DNA of 64,000 nt from Mycobacterium sp. GA-1199 (GCF_001500045.1 NZ_LQIX01000012.1:124001-188000); one strand, 5' to 3'. Positions 10,622-23,832 are shown, numbered from the stretch's first letter. Numbers and translations: made by a program. Notes: a model not told the origin generated them from the sequence alone.

Positions 10622-11743
10622 TCAGGCCAGCCGGTCGGCGATCGTCGACTCGGCCAACTGCGAGAGGCCCTCCCGGATGTGGCGCGCCCACATCGAGCCG
10701 ATGCCCTCGACCGACTGCAGGTCGCCGGCGCTGGCCGCCAGCAGGCCCTGTAGCGAGCCGAACGAACGAACCAGCAGGTCGACATGTGCGAACTGCAGGC
10801 GCGGGATACCGGCCATCGCGCGGTAGCCCCGCGAGCTCATCGCCGAATCCTGCGCCTCGATCGTCGACGGGTAACCGAAGACCCGTGCCAGCGTCGTGAA
10901 GTCCAGGAGCTCACTGTCGGAGAGCCCGTCGAGCTCCTCGAGCGTGGCGCTCACCTGCGCCGCCGACGGAGGGTCCGGGTTGGCGTGATAATCGCGCACG
11001 AGGAGTTCGCGGGCGGTGTCGTTGTCGCCGACCAGCTCGTCGAGCTGAAGTTTGAGCTGACGGCCGTCGGTGCCGAGTTCAACCACGTACGAATCGATTT
11101 CGAGGCTGATCCGGCGAACCATCTCGAGCCGCTGCACCACGGTCATCACGTCGCGCAGCGTGACGAAGTCCTCGATCTCGGCCGTCGACAGCTGCCTGCT
11201 GACCTCATCGAGCCGTGTCTTGTAACGCTCGAGGGTGTCGATCGTCTGGTTCGCGCGCGACAGGATGGTCGCCGAGTCGGGGATCACGTGCCGTTCACCC
11301 GCTACATACACGGTCACGATGCTCATCGAGTGGCTGACCGAGATCACCGGATAGCCGGTCTGGATCGCGGTGCGCTCGGCGGAGCGGTGACGGGTTCCCG
11401 ACTCCTCGGTCGGGATCGACGGGTCGGGTACCAGTTGCACGTTGGCCCGCAGGATGTGGGCGCCGTCGCTGGACAGCACCACCGCGCCGTCCATCTTCGA
11501 AAGCTCCCGCAGGCGTGTCGGCGCGTAGCGGACGTCGAGGGAGAAGCCGCCGTCGCAGATGGCCTCGACGCTCTCGTCGTAGCCGATCACGATCAGTGCG
11601 CCCGTGCGGCCGCGCAGGATGCGCTCGAGGCCGTCGCGCAGCGCCGTTCCCGGGGCCAAGCGAGCGATGGTCTCGCGCATGGTGGGCCGCGCCAAGGGCA
11701 CGACCGTACGTCGTCCTGACCTGCCACCCGACTTCACGGCCAT
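10622..11743 (-). CDS. disA: DNA integrity scanning diadenylate cyclase DisA
   Basis: Makes cyclic di-AMP from two ATP. The 373-residue protein shows the DAC domain with the DGA motif (residues 85-87, MDGAVVL) and the RHR motif (116-120, GTRHR). A central helical domain follows, then a C-terminal helix-hairpin-helix DNA-binding region ([13 protein letters not shown]). It is slightly longer at the N-terminus than the 358-residue M. tuberculosis protein. It lies 30 bases downstream of radA on the same strand, so radA-disA is probably one transcript. RadA is a known partner and negative regulator of DisA in mycobacteria. Confidence 0.96.
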   Translation of the reverse strand: MAVKSGGRSGRRTVVPLARPTMRETIARLAPGTALRDGLERILRGRTGALIVIGYDESVEAICDGGFSLDVRYAPTRLRELSKMDGAVVLSSDGAHILRANVQLVPDPSIPTEESGTRHRSAERTAIQTGYPVISVSHSMSIVTVYVAGERHVIPDSATILSRANQTIDTLERYKTRLDEVSRQLSTAEIEDFVTLRDVMTVVQRLEMVRRISLEIDSYVVELGTDGRQLKLQLDELVGDNDTARELLVRDYHANPDPPSAAQVSATLEELDGLSDSELLDFTTLARVFGYPSTIEAQDSAMSSRGYRAMAGIPRLQFAHVDLLVRSFGSLQGLLAASAGDLQSVEGIGSMWARHIREGLSQLAESTIADRLA

Positions 11744-11773
11744 CGCCCCTCCCTAGGATCGGCCGCCACTGCT

Positions 11774-13174
11774 CTATCTTTGCCGATCTTCGCCGACTTT
11801 GCTGATATCGCGCAAAACCCGCAACGCCGAACCGATGTCGTGGGCGGTGATCGCCCGCAAACCGGCGGGTACCGATGTCACACCGGGTGGTATGACCGCC
11901 GAGGTGAAGCCGAGCCGGGCCGCCTCGGCCAGGCGGCGGTCCATTCCGGTGACCCGGCGCAGGTCGCCCGCCAGGCCGACCTCCCCGATGGCCACGGCGG
12001 CGGCGGGCACGGGCAGATTCATCTTCGAGGACGCGATGGCCACCGCGATCGCCAGGTCCGCCGACGGATCGGTCAGGCGCATGCCGCCCACCGTCGACAG
12101 GTAGATGTCGTGCGCACCCACCGACAGGCCCGCATGCTTGTCCAGAACCGCGGTGATCATCGCCGCGCGTGAGGAGTCGATTCCGCTGACGGCGCGGCGG
12201 GCCGTCCCGTTCGCCGGCGCCCCGATCAGCGCCTGAACCTCCCCGATCAACGGACGCTTACCGTCCAGGGTGACCGTGATCGCTGTCCCCGCAACGGGTT
12301 TGGGCCGTTGGTCGCGAAACAGTCCGGATGGGTCCGCGACGCCCTCGATCCCGTTGTCGTGCAACAGGAAACAGCCGACTTCGTCTGCGGCGCCGAAGCG
12401 GTTCTTGATGCCGCGGACCATTCGCAGCGACGACGCGCGGTCGCCCTCGAAGTGCAGAACGACGTCGACAAGGTGCTCGAGCGAGCGTGGGCCCGCGATG
12501 GCACCGTCCTTGGTGACGTGGCCGACGAGGATCAGCGCGACACCGGATGTCTTGGCCGCCATCGTCAAAGCGGTGGTCACCGCGCGCACCTGGGTGACGC
12601 CGCCGGTGACGCCGTCGGCCTCGGTGGTGGACATGGTTTGCACCGAGTCGACCACCACCAGGCTGGGCTGCACCTCGTCGATGTGTGCGAGCGCCGTGGA
12701 CAGATCCGACTCCGCGGCCAGGTACACCTCGTCGTGGGTGCAGCCCGTGCGTTCCGCCCGCATCCGGATCTGGCCGGCCGACTCCTCACCCGAGAGGTAC
12801 AGCGCGCGCTTGCCCGCCGTCGCCCAGCGGTGCGCGACCTCCAACAACAGCGTCGACTTGCCGACGCCGGGGTCGCCGGCGAGCAACGTCACCGATCCGG
12901 GGACCAGGCCGCCGCCGAGCACCCGGTCCAGCTCGGTGACACCGGTGTGGCAGTGGCGGGTGCGCCCGGGATCGATAGAGCTGATCGGCACGGCCGCGGA
13001 GGACGGGGCGACCGAACGTCGCGCTCCGGCTCCGGCCACCGCCGAGAGCACAGCCACCTCGTCGACCGTGCCCCAGGTGCCGCACTCGGGGCAGCGGCCG
13101 ACCCACTTGAGGGTGACGTGGTGGCACTCCGAGCAGCGGTATTGCGCGCGCGTTTTGACGCCACTTTTGGCCAC
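11774..13174 (-). CDS. radA: DNA repair protein RadA
   Basis: A RecA-like ATPase that drives branch migration in recombination. Visible are a zinc finger of two CxxC pairs near residues 14-31 (CSECHH and CPECGTW), Walker [10 protein letters not shown] near residue 104, and the RadA-specific KNRFG motif. The C-terminal part is Lon-protease-like ([15 protein letters not shown]). The length of 466 is normal. The start is a GTG at 13174. It follows lpqE by 75 bases and precedes disA by 30 bases on the same strand, suggesting an lpqE-radA-disA transcript. Confidence 0.96.
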   Translation of the reverse strand: MAKSGVKTRAQYRCSECHHVTLKWVGRCPECGTWGTVDEVAVLSAVAGAGARRSVAPSSAAVPISSIDPGRTRHCHTGVTELDRVLGGGLVPGSVTLLAGDPGVGKSTLLLEVAHRWATAGKRALYLSGEESAGQIRMRAERTGCTHDEVYLAAESDLSTALAHIDEVQPSLVVVDSVQTMSTTEADGVTGGVTQVRAVTTALTMAAKTSGVALILVGHVTKDGAIAGPRSLEHLVDVVLHFEGDRASSLRMVRGIKNRFGAADEVGCFLLHDNGIEGVADPSGLFRDQRPKPVAGTAITVTLDGKRPLIGEVQALIGAPANGTARRAVSGIDSSRAAMITAVLDKHAGLSVGAHDIYLSTVGGMRLTDPSADLAIAVAIASSKMNLPVPAAAVAIGEVGLAGDLRRVTGMDRRLAEAARLGFTSAVIPPGVTSVPAGLRAITAHDIGSALRVLRDISKVGEDRQR

Positions 13175-13249
13175 GCAGTGACGGTAGCCGTCGCCTAAGA
13201 CAGATCCCGACAGGAACTCAGTGCCAGGCGGTCGTGTCGCGGACTTCGC

Positions 13250-13816
13250 TCAGTGTCCGCCGCCGTGCCCGCCGGCTTCGGTGGCTTCGCCGCGCCGCGG
13301 CGCCTCACCGGCAGAGATCGGCACCCGCACGGTGGTCTCGCCCGCCTTCTCGAACTTGAACGTGAAGTCGTAGAGCAAGCCGTTGGTGATCGGCTTGCTC
13401 AAGGTGACCTTCGCTTCGGCGGCTTCAGCGGCCTCGACGCTCTCCAACGGGGTGATCTGCCCGTCCGGCGCGCCGACCGTGAGCATGCCGCTCGCGGGAA
13501 CGGTGGTGTCACCGGTCAGGGCAACCTCGCCGACCTCGGAGGTGATCGACTCCAGCTTGTCGGCTTGTTCGGCCGAGGTGTTGGCCGCCACGAAGATCAG
13601 CTCGACCTCTTTGCCCGGCCTGACGAAGTCGGTCACTTGTTGGGCCCGCAGGTGCACGTTGCGCAGCGCGATCTCGCCGAGGTTGGCACTGGTGCCGTTG
13701 ACGGCCGGCTCCTGCGTGGTCATCTGCGAGACCTGTCCCGAACTGCAGCCGACGAGCGCCCCGCCCACGACAAGGGCAGCGGCCAGCCCGCAGGCGGCCA
13801 GTTTGAAGCGGTCCAC
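13250..13816 (-). CDS. lpqE: Lipoprotein LpqE
   Basis: A 188-residue secreted lipoprotein from the GTG at 13816, which has a good ribosome binding site (AGGAGG, 13826-13821 on the minus strand). The signal sequence ends in lipobox LVGC with Cys24. The mature part is a beta-rich domain like M. tuberculosis LpqE (Rv3584), and the C-terminus is Gly/His-rich (GGHGGGH), a possible metal-binding tail. Function is unknown; the fold resembles periplasmic copper chaperones, but the Met/His copper motif is not evident. The open frame upstream to 14059 is not coding. It appears to have a long structured leader. Confidence 0.88.
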   Translation of the reverse strand: MDRFKLAACGLAAALVVGGALVGCSSGQVSQMTTQEPAVNGTSANLGEIALRNVHLRAQQVTDFVRPGKEVELIFVAANTSAEQADKLESITSEVGEVALTGDTTVPASGMLTVGAPDGQITPLESVEAAEAAEAKVTLSKPITNGLLYDFTFKFEKAGETTVRVPISAGEAPRRGEATEAGGHGGGH

Positions 13817-14646
<830 letters not shown>

Positions 14647-14651
14647 AGCCG

Positions 14652-15131
14652 ATGACGAGCCTGCCTAGGGTCGGGCTCGGCACCGACGTACACTCCATCC
14701 AGGCGGGGCGGCCGTGTTGGTTGCTGTGCCTGCTGTTCGACGGGGCGGACGGCTGCGCAGGCCATTCCGATGGTGATGTCGCGGCGCACGCGCTGTGCGA
14801 TGCACTGCTTTCCGCGGCCGGTCTCGGCGATCTCGGCGAGGTCTTCGGCACCGGTCGCGACGAGTGGCGCGGCGCCGGCGGCGCCCACATGCTCCGGCAT
14901 GTCCATGAGCTCGTCTCGGCGCACGGCTTCCGAATCGTCAATGCGGCAGTCCAGGTGATCGGCAACCGGCCGAAGGTCGGTCCGCGCCGCGGCGAGGCGC
15001 AGAACCTCCTGTCAGAATTGCTCCACGCCCCGGTGTCCGTCAGTGCGACCACCACCGACGGCCTGGGTCTGACCGGACGTGGTGAGGGTCTGGCGGCGAT
15101 CGCGACCGCATTGGTGGTCGAGCGCGATTAG
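14652..15131 (+). CDS. ispF: 2-C-methyl-D-erythritol 2,4-cyclodiphosphate synthase IspF
   Basis: Fifth enzyme of the MEP isoprenoid pathway. It cyclises CDP-ME 2-phosphate to ME-cPP with release of CMP. The 159-residue protein carries the metal ligands Asp12 and His14 (GTDVHS) and His46 ([10 protein letters not shown]), plus the C-terminal nucleotide-site segment [15 protein letters not shown]. Length is normal for a stand-alone IspF, so it is not an IspDF fusion. It lies five bases after carD and 45 before cysS. The expected IspD partner is not encoded in this window. Confidence 0.95.
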   Translation: MTSLPRVGLGTDVHSIQAGRPCWLLCLLFDGADGCAGHSDGDVAAHALCDALLSAAGLGDLGEVFGTGRDEWRGAGGAHMLRHVHELVSAHGFRIVNAAVQVIGNRPKVGPRRGEAQNLLSELLHAPVSVSATTTDGLGLTGRGEGLAAIATALVVERD

Positions 15132-15176
15132 GCCGGTAAGCTGGCCCGTCGTGAGCGGAGCGAACGGCCGGCCGAG

Positions 15177-16577
15177 GTGACCGACCTGCGGCTGTACGAC
15201 ACCATGAGCGGTGCCGTACGCGACTTTGTTCCCGTGCGCCCCGGGCACGCCTCGGTCTACCTCTGCGGTGCCACGGTCCAGGGTCTGCCCCACATCGGGC
15301 ACGTGCGCAGCGGGGTGGCATTCGACGTCCTTCGCCGTTGGCTGATGGCCAAGGGGTACGACGTCGCCTTCATCCGCAACGTCACCGACATCGACGACAA
15401 GATCCTCAACAAGGCCGCCGACGCCGGAAGACCGTGGTGGGAGTGGGCCGCCACCTATGAACGCGCGTTCTCGGCCGCCTACGACGCGCTCGGGGTGTTA
15501 CCGCCGTCGGCCGAACCCCGCGCCACCGGCCACATCACCCAGATGATCGAGCTGATCGAGCGCCTGATCGAGCGGGACCACGCCTATGTCGGCAACGGTG
15601 ACGTCTACTTCGACGTCCTGAGCCTCCCGGGTTACGGCAAGTTGTCCGGCCACAAGATCGACGACGTACACCAGGGCGAGGGCGCTGCGACCGGTAAGCG
15701 TGACGAACGCGATTTCACCTTGTGGAAGGGCGCCAAACCTGGTGAACCGTCCTGGCCGACGCCATGGGGGCGCGGACGGCCGGGCTGGCACACCGAATGC
15801 GTCGCGATGTGCCAGGCGTATCTGGGCGCGGAGTTCGACATCCACGCGGGCGGCATGGATCTGGTGTTCCCGCACCACGAGAACGAGATCGCGCAGGCCG
15901 AGGCGGCAGGCGACCCGTTCGCCCGGTACTGGCTGCACAACGGCTGGGTGACCATGGGCGGCGAGAAGATGAGCAAGTCGCTGGGCAATGTGCTCGCGAT
16001 TCCGGCTGTGCTGCAGCGTGTCCGGGCAGCAGAGTTGCGGTATTACCTGGGCAGCGCGCACTACCGGTCGATGCTGGAGTTCTCCGAGACGGCGCTGCAG
16101 GACGCGGCGAAGGCCTACACCGGTATCGAAGACTTCCTGCACCGCGTCCGAAACCGAGTGGGTGCCGTCGTCCCCGGTGAGTGGACGTCGAAGTTCGCCG
16201 CGGCGCTCGATGACGACCTCGCCGTTCCGATCGCGCTGGCCGAGGTGCACGCCGCCCGTGCCGAGGGCAATCGCGCGCTGGACGCCGGTGACCACGAGAC
16301 GGCCTTGACGCAGGCGATGTCGATCCGCGCGATGATGGGCATCCTCGGCGCGGACCCGCTCGACGAGCGCTGGGAGTCCAAGGACGAGACGTCGGCCGCA
16401 CTGGCCGCGGTCGACGTGTTGGTGCGCGCCGAAGTCGAGCGGCGCGAGGATGCGCGGACTCGGCGGGACTGGGCCGAGGCCGACGCGATCCGGGATCGCC
16501 TCAAGGAAGCCGGCATCGAGGTCACCGACACCGCCGATGGTCCGCAGTGGACGCTGCTCGACGGGCACACGAAGTAG
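15177..16577 (+). CDS. cysS: Cysteinyl-tRNA synthetase
   Basis: Charges tRNA-Cys in the cytosol. The 466-residue class I synthetase shows the HIGH motif (HIGH at 39-42, with the zinc-ligand Cys30 just before) and KMSKS at 264-268. The zinc-binding region GWHTECVAM and HHENEIAQ are also visible, and the C-terminal anticodon-binding part is complete. The start is the GTG at 15177 (VTDLRLYDT). The 45-base gap to ispF and direct abutment to rlmB indicate one carD-ispF-cysS-rlmB gene block, matching Rv3580c cysS1 in M. tuberculosis. Confidence 0.97.
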   Translation: MTDLRLYDTMSGAVRDFVPVRPGHASVYLCGATVQGLPHIGHVRSGVAFDVLRRWLMAKGYDVAFIRNVTDIDDKILNKAADAGRPWWEWAATYERAFSAAYDALGVLPPSAEPRATGHITQMIELIERLIERDHAYVGNGDVYFDVLSLPGYGKLSGHKIDDVHQGEGAATGKRDERDFTLWKGAKPGEPSWPTPWGRGRPGWHTECVAMCQAYLGAEFDIHAGGMDLVFPHHENEIAQAEAAGDPFARYWLHNGWVTMGGEKMSKSLGNVLAIPAVLQRVRAAELRYYLGSAHYRSMLEFSETALQDAAKAYTGIEDFLHRVRNRVGAVVPGEWTSKFAAALDDDLAVPIALAEVHAARAEGNRALDAGDHETALTQAMSIRAMMGILGADPLDERWESKDETSAALAAVDVLVRAEVERREDARTRRDWAEADAIRDRLKEAGIEVTDTADGPQWTLLDGHTK

Positions 16578-17518
16578 ATGGCCGGAAACTCGAGGCGCAG
16601 AGGCGCCGTCCGCAAGCCGGGAACGAAGAAGGGGCCGACGGTCGGATCGGGCGGCGTGCGCCGACGGGGCCTTGAAGGCCGCGGTGCCACTCCGCCCGCC
16701 CACATGCGGCCCAACCATCCCGCGGCCAAGCGGGCTGCCAAGGCGGCGAAATCCCAGCCGCGGCGACAGGGCAAGAAGACCGACGACACCGAGGTGGTGC
16801 TCGGGCGCAATCCCGTCTTGGAGTGCCTGCGCGCCGGGGCGCCGGCGACCGCGCTGTACGTCGCGCTGGGCGCGGACGCCGACGAGCGGTTGACCGAATC
16901 CGTGCAGATCGCCGCCGATGCGGGCATCTCGATCCTCGAAGTGCCGCGCCACGACCTTGACCGCATTGCCGTCAACGGTCTGCATCAGGGTGTGGCACTT
17001 CAGGTTCCGCCGTACTCGTACGCTCATCCCGACGATCTGCTCGCAGCGGTCACGGCCGACGGCGCCTCGGCGCTGCTGGTCGCATTGGACAACATCTCCG
17101 ACCCCCGCAATCTCGGTGCGATCGTGCGGTCTGTCGCCGCGTTCGGCGGCCATGGCGTCCTGATCCCGCAGCGCCGCTCGGCCTCGGTGACCGCGGTCGC
17201 GTGGCGCACCAGTGCGGGTGCCGCCGCCCGGGTTCCGGTTGCACGGGCCACGAATCTCACCCGCACACTGAAGAACTGGGCCGACGCGGGCCTGCAGATC
17301 GTCGGCTTGGACGCCGACGGAGACACCACGGTTGACGAACTGGACGGCTCCGGACCGATCGTCGTGGTCGTCGGCTCCGAAGGCAAGGGGCTGTCGCGCC
17401 TGGTACGGGAGACCTGTGACGCGGTGGTGTCGATTCCGATGGCCGGTCCGACCGAGTCTTTGAACGCCTCCGTGGCCGCGGGGGTCGTGCTCGCCGAGAT
17501 CGCGCGTCAGCGCCGAGG

Positions 17519-17522
<4 letters not shown>
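16578..17522 (+). CDS. rlmB: 23S rRNA 2'-O-ribose methyltransferase, RlmB/SpoU family
   Basis: A 314-residue SPOUT methyltransferase predicted to methylate G2251 of 23S rRNA. An Arg/Lys-rich disordered N-terminus (about residues 1-72) precedes the substrate-binding domain ([16 protein letters not shown]) and the knotted catalytic domain. Motifs are [33 protein letters not shown] and [17 protein letters not shown]. The ATG directly follows the cysS stop. Its TAG stop overlaps the stop of the arsB-like gene on the other strand within TTAG. The orthologue is Rv3579c. Confidence 0.93.
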
Positions 17523-18747
<1,225 letters not shown>

Positions 18748-18757
<10 letters not shown>

Positions 18758-19668
18758 GGATCGGCAGGCTGCCACAGCGTGGGCAGGTGCAGTGCGACGC
18801 CGTCGTCGTGGGCCAGTCGCGACAACACCCGCATCGAGACATCGAGGTCGTCGGCTACGTAGGGGAGCGGGCGCAGTGGTTGGTGCAGGGGACGGAAGAA
18901 GTCGTCCCAGTGGATGAGCACCACGCGGCGCGCATCCACGGTCCGCACGGTCTCGTGCCAGTACTCATGCAGGTAGTGCTCCGCTTGCAGCCCGAGTTGA
19001 CCGACGCCGAGGTACACGACGTCGGCGCGTTGTCCGGCCAGCGCGCCCGGAACGTATCCCGCGCTGCCGACGATCAGAAGGCGACGATCCGACGGACGGT
19101 GATGAACGATCGTGGACCACGCTTCACCGCACCGGTACGCCGACACCCTGACCGGCGGAACGACCGGCCGCGTGATGACACCCGGAAACCGGTCGGGCGG
19201 ACAGTGATTCCCTTCGACGAGGGTGACCTCGTAGGCGCCCAGCGCGACGGGGTCGCCGGGGCTGACGACCTCGATGCGGTCCTCCGGCAAACCGTGGCCG
19301 CGGCCGACCTGAGCGGCGGACCGGCCGCCGACGAGACGGGCGCCGGTGCGCTCGGCGACCACCGCGCTGTCCATCGCGTGGTCGTAGTGAGTGTGCACGG
19401 GAAGCACGGCTTCCAGCCGGTCGATCCGCAGGCGGGCCAGGCAGCCGTCGATACGCGGTTCCGACGGCGACAGTCGTCGCAGCCCGACTTCGCGCAGGCC
19501 CGGCCGGGAGAAGAAGCCGTCGGTCAGCAGCGCCGATTCGCCGTCGTCGATGAGCAGCGTCGTGACGCCCGCCCAGGTGACCGTCAATGGGGTAGGCGCT
19601 GTCGCCGGCGGGGTGTCGAAATAGCGCTCGTAGTCCGCCAGGTTCGGCCTGCCGAGCTTGAGACGCAT
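18748..19668 (-). CDS. MBL-fold metallo-hydrolase (Rv3577-like)
   Basis: A 306-residue metallo-beta-lactamase-fold hydrolase, probably cytosolic. The two-metal motif HTHYDH is at residues 92-97, and further metal ligands are likely in EGNHCPPD and in the C-terminal IHWDDF. The family resembles UlaG/NAPE-PLD-like enzymes. The substrate is unknown. It is co-transcribed with the ArsB-like transporter, with which it overlaps by 10 bases, and it diverges from the Zur-box-headed whiB gene. M. tuberculosis has the same pair (Rv3577-Rv3578). Confidence 0.88.
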
Positions 19669-19734
19669 GGCGTCAACTCTAAGTGGGCCGCTTGATGATG
19701 CGCTTGACCTGCGAGCAGCACCCCTCCCTGGTAT

Positions 19735-19749
19735 TGAAAACGATTTTCA
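19735..19749. promoter_or_regulatory. Zur-type operator upstream of the bL28-WhiB gene
   Basis: TGAAAA-CGA-TTTTCA is a perfect 6-bp inverted repeat, and the wider sequence ATTGAAAACGATTTTCATTA (19733-19752) matches the mycobacterial Zur box as I know it. It ends 31 bases before the ATG at 19781. A similar 20-base site precedes znuA in this window. Fur-family boxes look alike, so control by Fur or Zur is not separable by eye, but the bL28-like start and the znu operon argue for Zur. Confidence 0.8.
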
Positions 19750-19780
19750 TTACCGTTAGCGTACCGAGCCGAGGAGGAAC

Positions 19781-20185
19781 ATGTCCGCGCACTGTCAGGT
19801 CACCGGCCGAGCACCAGGCTTCGGCAACCCCGCATCGCACTCATATCGGCGCCCAAATGCGCAGGATCTCGACTGGCAGTTGCATGCGAGATGCCGGGGG
19901 CTGCCGACGGAGATGTTCTTCGCTTCTGATGGCGAGCGCGGCCAACTCAGGGCGGCGCGCGAGGAACGCGCGAAGAAAGTGTGTCGACCGTGCCCGGTCA
20001 AGCAGGAATGTCTGAGGTATGCCTTGAGTTCCGTGGAAGCCTGGGGGGTATGGGGCGCAACGACGCCCCGAGAACGGCAACTGATCGACCAGGGCCCAAC
20101 CGGCTCGGCCGACAAGGCGCCGCCAGATCGAGGTGTGGCAGGATCACTTGCCATAGGCGATCGCGACCAGAGGAAGCCGGTGTGA
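19781..20185 (+). CDS. WhiB-family protein with a ribosomal protein bL28-like N-terminus
   Basis: A 134-residue protein. Residues 30-100 are a WhiB domain with the four Fe-S ligands Cys38, Cys68, Cys71 and Cys77 (C-x29-C-x2-C-x5-C) and the turn GVWGATTPRER. Residues 1-26 (MSAHCQVTGRAPGFGN, then PASHSYRRPN) are almost the start of the zinc-independent bL28 paralogue RpmB2 of mycobacteria. The ATG at 19781 has a strong ribosome binding site (GAGGAGG, 19771-19777) and a Zur-type operator upstream. The protein ends with Val at a TGA inside the cobalamin riboswitch. This looks like an in-frame fusion bringing a redox/iron-sulfur regulator under zinc control. It could also initiate internally, but no good internal site is visible. 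Confidence 0.85.
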   Translation: MSAHCQVTGRAPGFGNPASHSYRRPNAQDLDWQLHARCRGLPTEMFFASDGERGQLRAAREERAKKVCRPCPVKQECLRYALSSVEAWGVWGATTPRERQLIDQGPTGSADKAPPDRGVAGSLAIGDRDQRKPV

Positions 20186-20345
20186 TTCCGGCGCGGTCCC
20201 GCCACTGTGAGCGGCGAGGTCCTTTTCGAGACCGAGCCGGGAGCCAGATACTCACCGCGGTCGCCTCCTCATAAGGCTGGGGCGGATTTCCCCGGTGAGG
20301 CTGATCTCGGCGTACCGAGAGCGCTTCCCGTGGTGTCCGCACGAC
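20135..20345 (+). ncRNA. Cobalamin riboswitch upstream of corrinoid uptake operon
   Basis: The core AGGAAGCCGGTGTGATTCCG (20171-20190) followed by GCGGTCCCGCCACTGTGAGC (20191-20210) matches the cobalamin riboswitch consensus closely. CCGGGAGCCAGATACTCACC downstream is the usual 3' part. A CTCGG-cgta-CCGAG hairpin at 20306-20319 lies in the likely expression platform. The 5' part overlaps the last codons of the WhiB gene. The binding-protein gene starts at 20359 with GGAAGG (20346-20351) as ribosome binding site. Boundaries are approximate. Confidence 0.93.
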
Positions 20346-20358
20346 GGAAGGCACGTGG

Positions 20359-21339
20359 ATGGCGGTGCGTCGACACCTTGCGGCGGCGGTGATCTCGGCG
20401 CTGCTGTGCACTTCGTGCGGCACGGCGAGCCTGCCGACCGACACCACCGCTGACGACGGGCTGGCTGGCTTCCCGGTGACCGTCACCAACTGCGGCATCA
20501 CCACGACTTACGACCGTCCACCGCGCCGGGCCGTGGCCCTCAATCAGCATTCGGTCGAGACGATGCTGGCACTGGGACTGGAGAAGTCCATGGTCGGCAC
20601 CGCATTCCTCGACGATCGGGTGCTGCCCGAATACCGAGTCGCCTACGAGGCCATACCGGTGATCGCCGAGGAGTACCCGTCATACGAGACGCTGCTCGCC
20701 GCCGAACCCGACTTCGTCTACGGCGGTTGGGCAAGCGCATTCGACGATAAGGAGGGGCGCGGGAGGGAACGGTTGAAAAAGGTCGGCATCGACACGCACC
20801 TCAACCCCGAGAACTGCTCTGCTGAACCGATGACGCTGTCTGCTGTGGACGACGAAATTCGCACCATCGGACGGATATTCGGCGTCGGTGACCGAGCCGA
20901 CCGGGAGGTCGAACGCCAGCGGCGGACCCTGCGGGAAACCCGTCACCACGTGCGTGGCGTGGTACCGGTCGACGTCGCCGTCTACGACAGCGGTGAGGCG
21001 ACCGTGTTCACCTCCGGCGGCCAGGGCATCGGCAATCAGATCATCGAATCCGCGGGCGGGCGCAACCTGTTCGCCGACGTTCCAAAGGTGTGGGCCGACG
21101 TCTCGTTCGAACAGTTCGCCGAGCGTGCCCCCGAAGCCATCCTGATCTACGACTACGGTGAGCAATCGGTCGAGCAGAAGAAACGGTTCCTGTTGGGCAA
21201 TCCGGTGCTGCAACGAGTTCCCGCCATTCGCGATCAACGCTTCGCGGTTTTGCCGCTGTCGGAGATCACCGCCGGCGTCCGCGTCGGACGCGCGGTGAAA
21301 TCCCTTGCCGAACAGCTACATCCGGAGCTGACCGGATGA
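20359..21339 (+). CDS. Corrinoid/siderophore ABC transporter substrate-binding protein (BtuF-like)
   Basis: A 326-residue secreted binding protein of the FecB/BtuF class. The N-terminus is a lipoprotein-like signal (RRHLAAAVISALLCTSCGT). The mature part has the helical-backbone fold of the class: PPRRAVALNQHSVETMLALGL, EPDFVYGGW, and VFTSGGQGIGNQIIESAGG. It is the first gene after a cobalamin riboswitch, so the ligand is most likely cobalamin or another corrinoid rather than a siderophore. The permease gene overlaps its stop by four bases. Confidence 0.88.
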   Translation: MAVRRHLAAAVISALLCTSCGTASLPTDTTADDGLAGFPVTVTNCGITTTYDRPPRRAVALNQHSVETMLALGLEKSMVGTAFLDDRVLPEYRVAYEAIPVIAEEYPSYETLLAAEPDFVYGGWASAFDDKEGRGRERLKKVGIDTHLNPENCSAEPMTLSAVDDEIRTIGRIFGVGDRADREVERQRRTLRETRHHVRGVVPVDVAVYDSGEATVFTSGGQGIGNQIIESAGGRNLFADVPKVWADVSFEQFAERAPEAILIYDYGEQSVEQKKRFLLGNPVLQRVPAIRDQRFAVLPLSEITAGVRVGRAVKSLAEQLHPELTG

Positions 21340-22402
21340 CGGCCGTCGCCCTTGACAAGCCGGCGTGGCCCGCGCCCCCGCGTGACCGCCGCGTTCCGTA
21401 CGGCTTGGTGCTGGTGGCGCTCGTGGCGTTGCTTCTGGTGTGCGTGACCGCAGGGGTCGCCATCGGATCGGTGCCCCTTCCGCCCGGTCAGGTGTGGCAG
21501 ATCCTGCTGCATCGACTCAACCCGATGTTGATCGATCCGACATGGCCGCCGGTGCGCGCCTCGATCGTCCTCGACGCACGACTCCCCCGAGTGGTGCTGG
21601 CGGCGGTCATCGGGGCCGGCCTGGCAGGCTGCGGGATGGTGTTGCAGGCTGTCGTGCGCAACCCCCTGGCCGATCCGATGCTTCTGGGTGTGTCGTCGGG
21701 TGCGTCCGTGGGTGCCGTCGCGGTGTTGGTGGCCGGCGCCGGCCTCGGCTTGTTCATGCTGCCGGCGGCGGCGTTTCTCGGGGCGTTGGTCGCGCTGGTG
21801 GCCGTCTACCTTCTGGCTCGTACGGGGGGCCGGATGACGACACTACGACTGATACTCGCCGGTGTCGCGGTCGCGGAGGTGCTCTCGGCCGTCGCCAGCC
21901 TGTTGATCGTCACCTCCGACGACCCGCACAAGGCCCAGTCCGCGGTGCGCTGGATGCTGGGCGGGCTCGGTGGGGCGACCTGGTCGACGGTGTGGATCCC
22001 GGCCATCGCTGTGGCCGTCGGTATCGCGGTGCTGCTCGCCGTCACCCGGCCGCTCAATCTGCTGTACAGCGGTGAAGAAGCCGCTGCTGCACTGGGTTTA
22101 GACGTGCACCGCTTCCGCGCCGCGATGTTCGTCGTGGTCGCGCTGATGGTGGGCGCCATGGTTGCGGTCAGCGGTGCGATCGGCTTCGTGGGCCTGATCA
22201 TGCCTCACATCGTGCGGATGCTCGTCGGCGCCGACCACCGTCGCGCCCTGCCGGCGGCCGCGCTGCTGGGAGCCTCGTTCCTCATCGTGTGCGACATCGC
22301 CGCACGCACCGTCGCCGCACCGGAGGAGCTTCCGGTCGGTGTCCTCACCGCCCTCGTCGGCGGGCCGTACTTCCTGTGGCTCATGCGGCGCAGGGTTTCG
22401 GC

Positions 22403-22406
<4 letters not shown>
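21336..22406 (+). CDS. FecCD/BtuC-family ABC transporter permease
   Basis: A 356-residue inner-membrane protein with about ten helices, typical of the BtuC/FecCD/FhuB family. Conserved segments include ARLPRVVLAAVIGAGLAGCG, NPLADPMLLGVSSGASVGAV, and the ATPase-contact region GFVGLIMPHIVRMLVGADHR. The start ATG overlaps the binding-protein stop (ATGA), and its own stop overlaps the ATPase start. Under the cobalamin riboswitch it is best read as the membrane part of a corrinoid importer. Confidence 0.93.
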
Positions 22407-23181
<775 letters not shown>

Positions 23182-23185
<4 letters not shown>

Positions 23186-23832
23186 GGATCGACAGTCAAC
23201 TCACCGAGATCGCTCGCTTCGGCGGGTTCTTCGCCATCGAACATGGGCCTGCCGAACCGGGTTGGCGGCCGGTGACCGCGTGTTACGCCGACGGATACCA
23301 GGACCTGATCGAGGCGACGGCCGCGCGCTACCGCACCGGCGACCTTCGCATCGGCGCTTCGACGGTGCAGTTGAGCCACGCGTCCAGGCTCTGGTCGCCC
23401 GTGCTCGCGTGTGCGCTCGAACACGGCGTCGTGCCCGACCTCACGGGTCTGCAGCGAGCGCCGGACAGCCCGGCACTGAGAATCCCTGTCCCCGAGGGTG
23501 AGCTGTTGGAGGGCGACCGGGTGGCCACGCTGCACCGCATCGTCGTCGAAGAGCACTTGGAGCGATTGACCGACGGGCTGCGCGTCAAGGTCGCGTCCGG
23601 TCTGCTCTACGGCAACATCGCCTCGGCGTTGGTGGCCGCGACCCGGGCGCTGTACTCGGTGCGGCCTCAGTTGCGCGATGCCGCGACCGTGCTGGCACGG
23701 TCGCTGTTGGGGACCGGAAAGCTCACCGGCACCGGAACCGTCAAGCACAACTTGGCGTTTCGCCGCCGCAGTTGCTGCCTGTACTACCGGGTGAGCGACG
23801 GGTCCAAGTGCGGGGACTGCGCGTTGCGTTGA
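23182..23832 (+). CDS. FhuF-like (2Fe-2S) protein, possible corrinoid or siderophore reductase
   Basis: A protein of 216 residues (219 from the GTG at 23173). The C-terminus holds a Cys cluster RRSCCLYYRVSDGSKCGDC (CC-x10-C-x2-C), the FhuF-type 2Fe-2S signature; the rest is a mostly helical domain. FhuF proteins reduce ferric siderophores in the cytosol. Here the gene is the last of a cobalamin-riboswitch operon and overlaps the ATPase stop (GTGA), so reduction of imported cob(III)alamin is an attractive alternative role. That role is inference from context. It converges on pxpA with a one-base gap. Confidence 0.82.
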
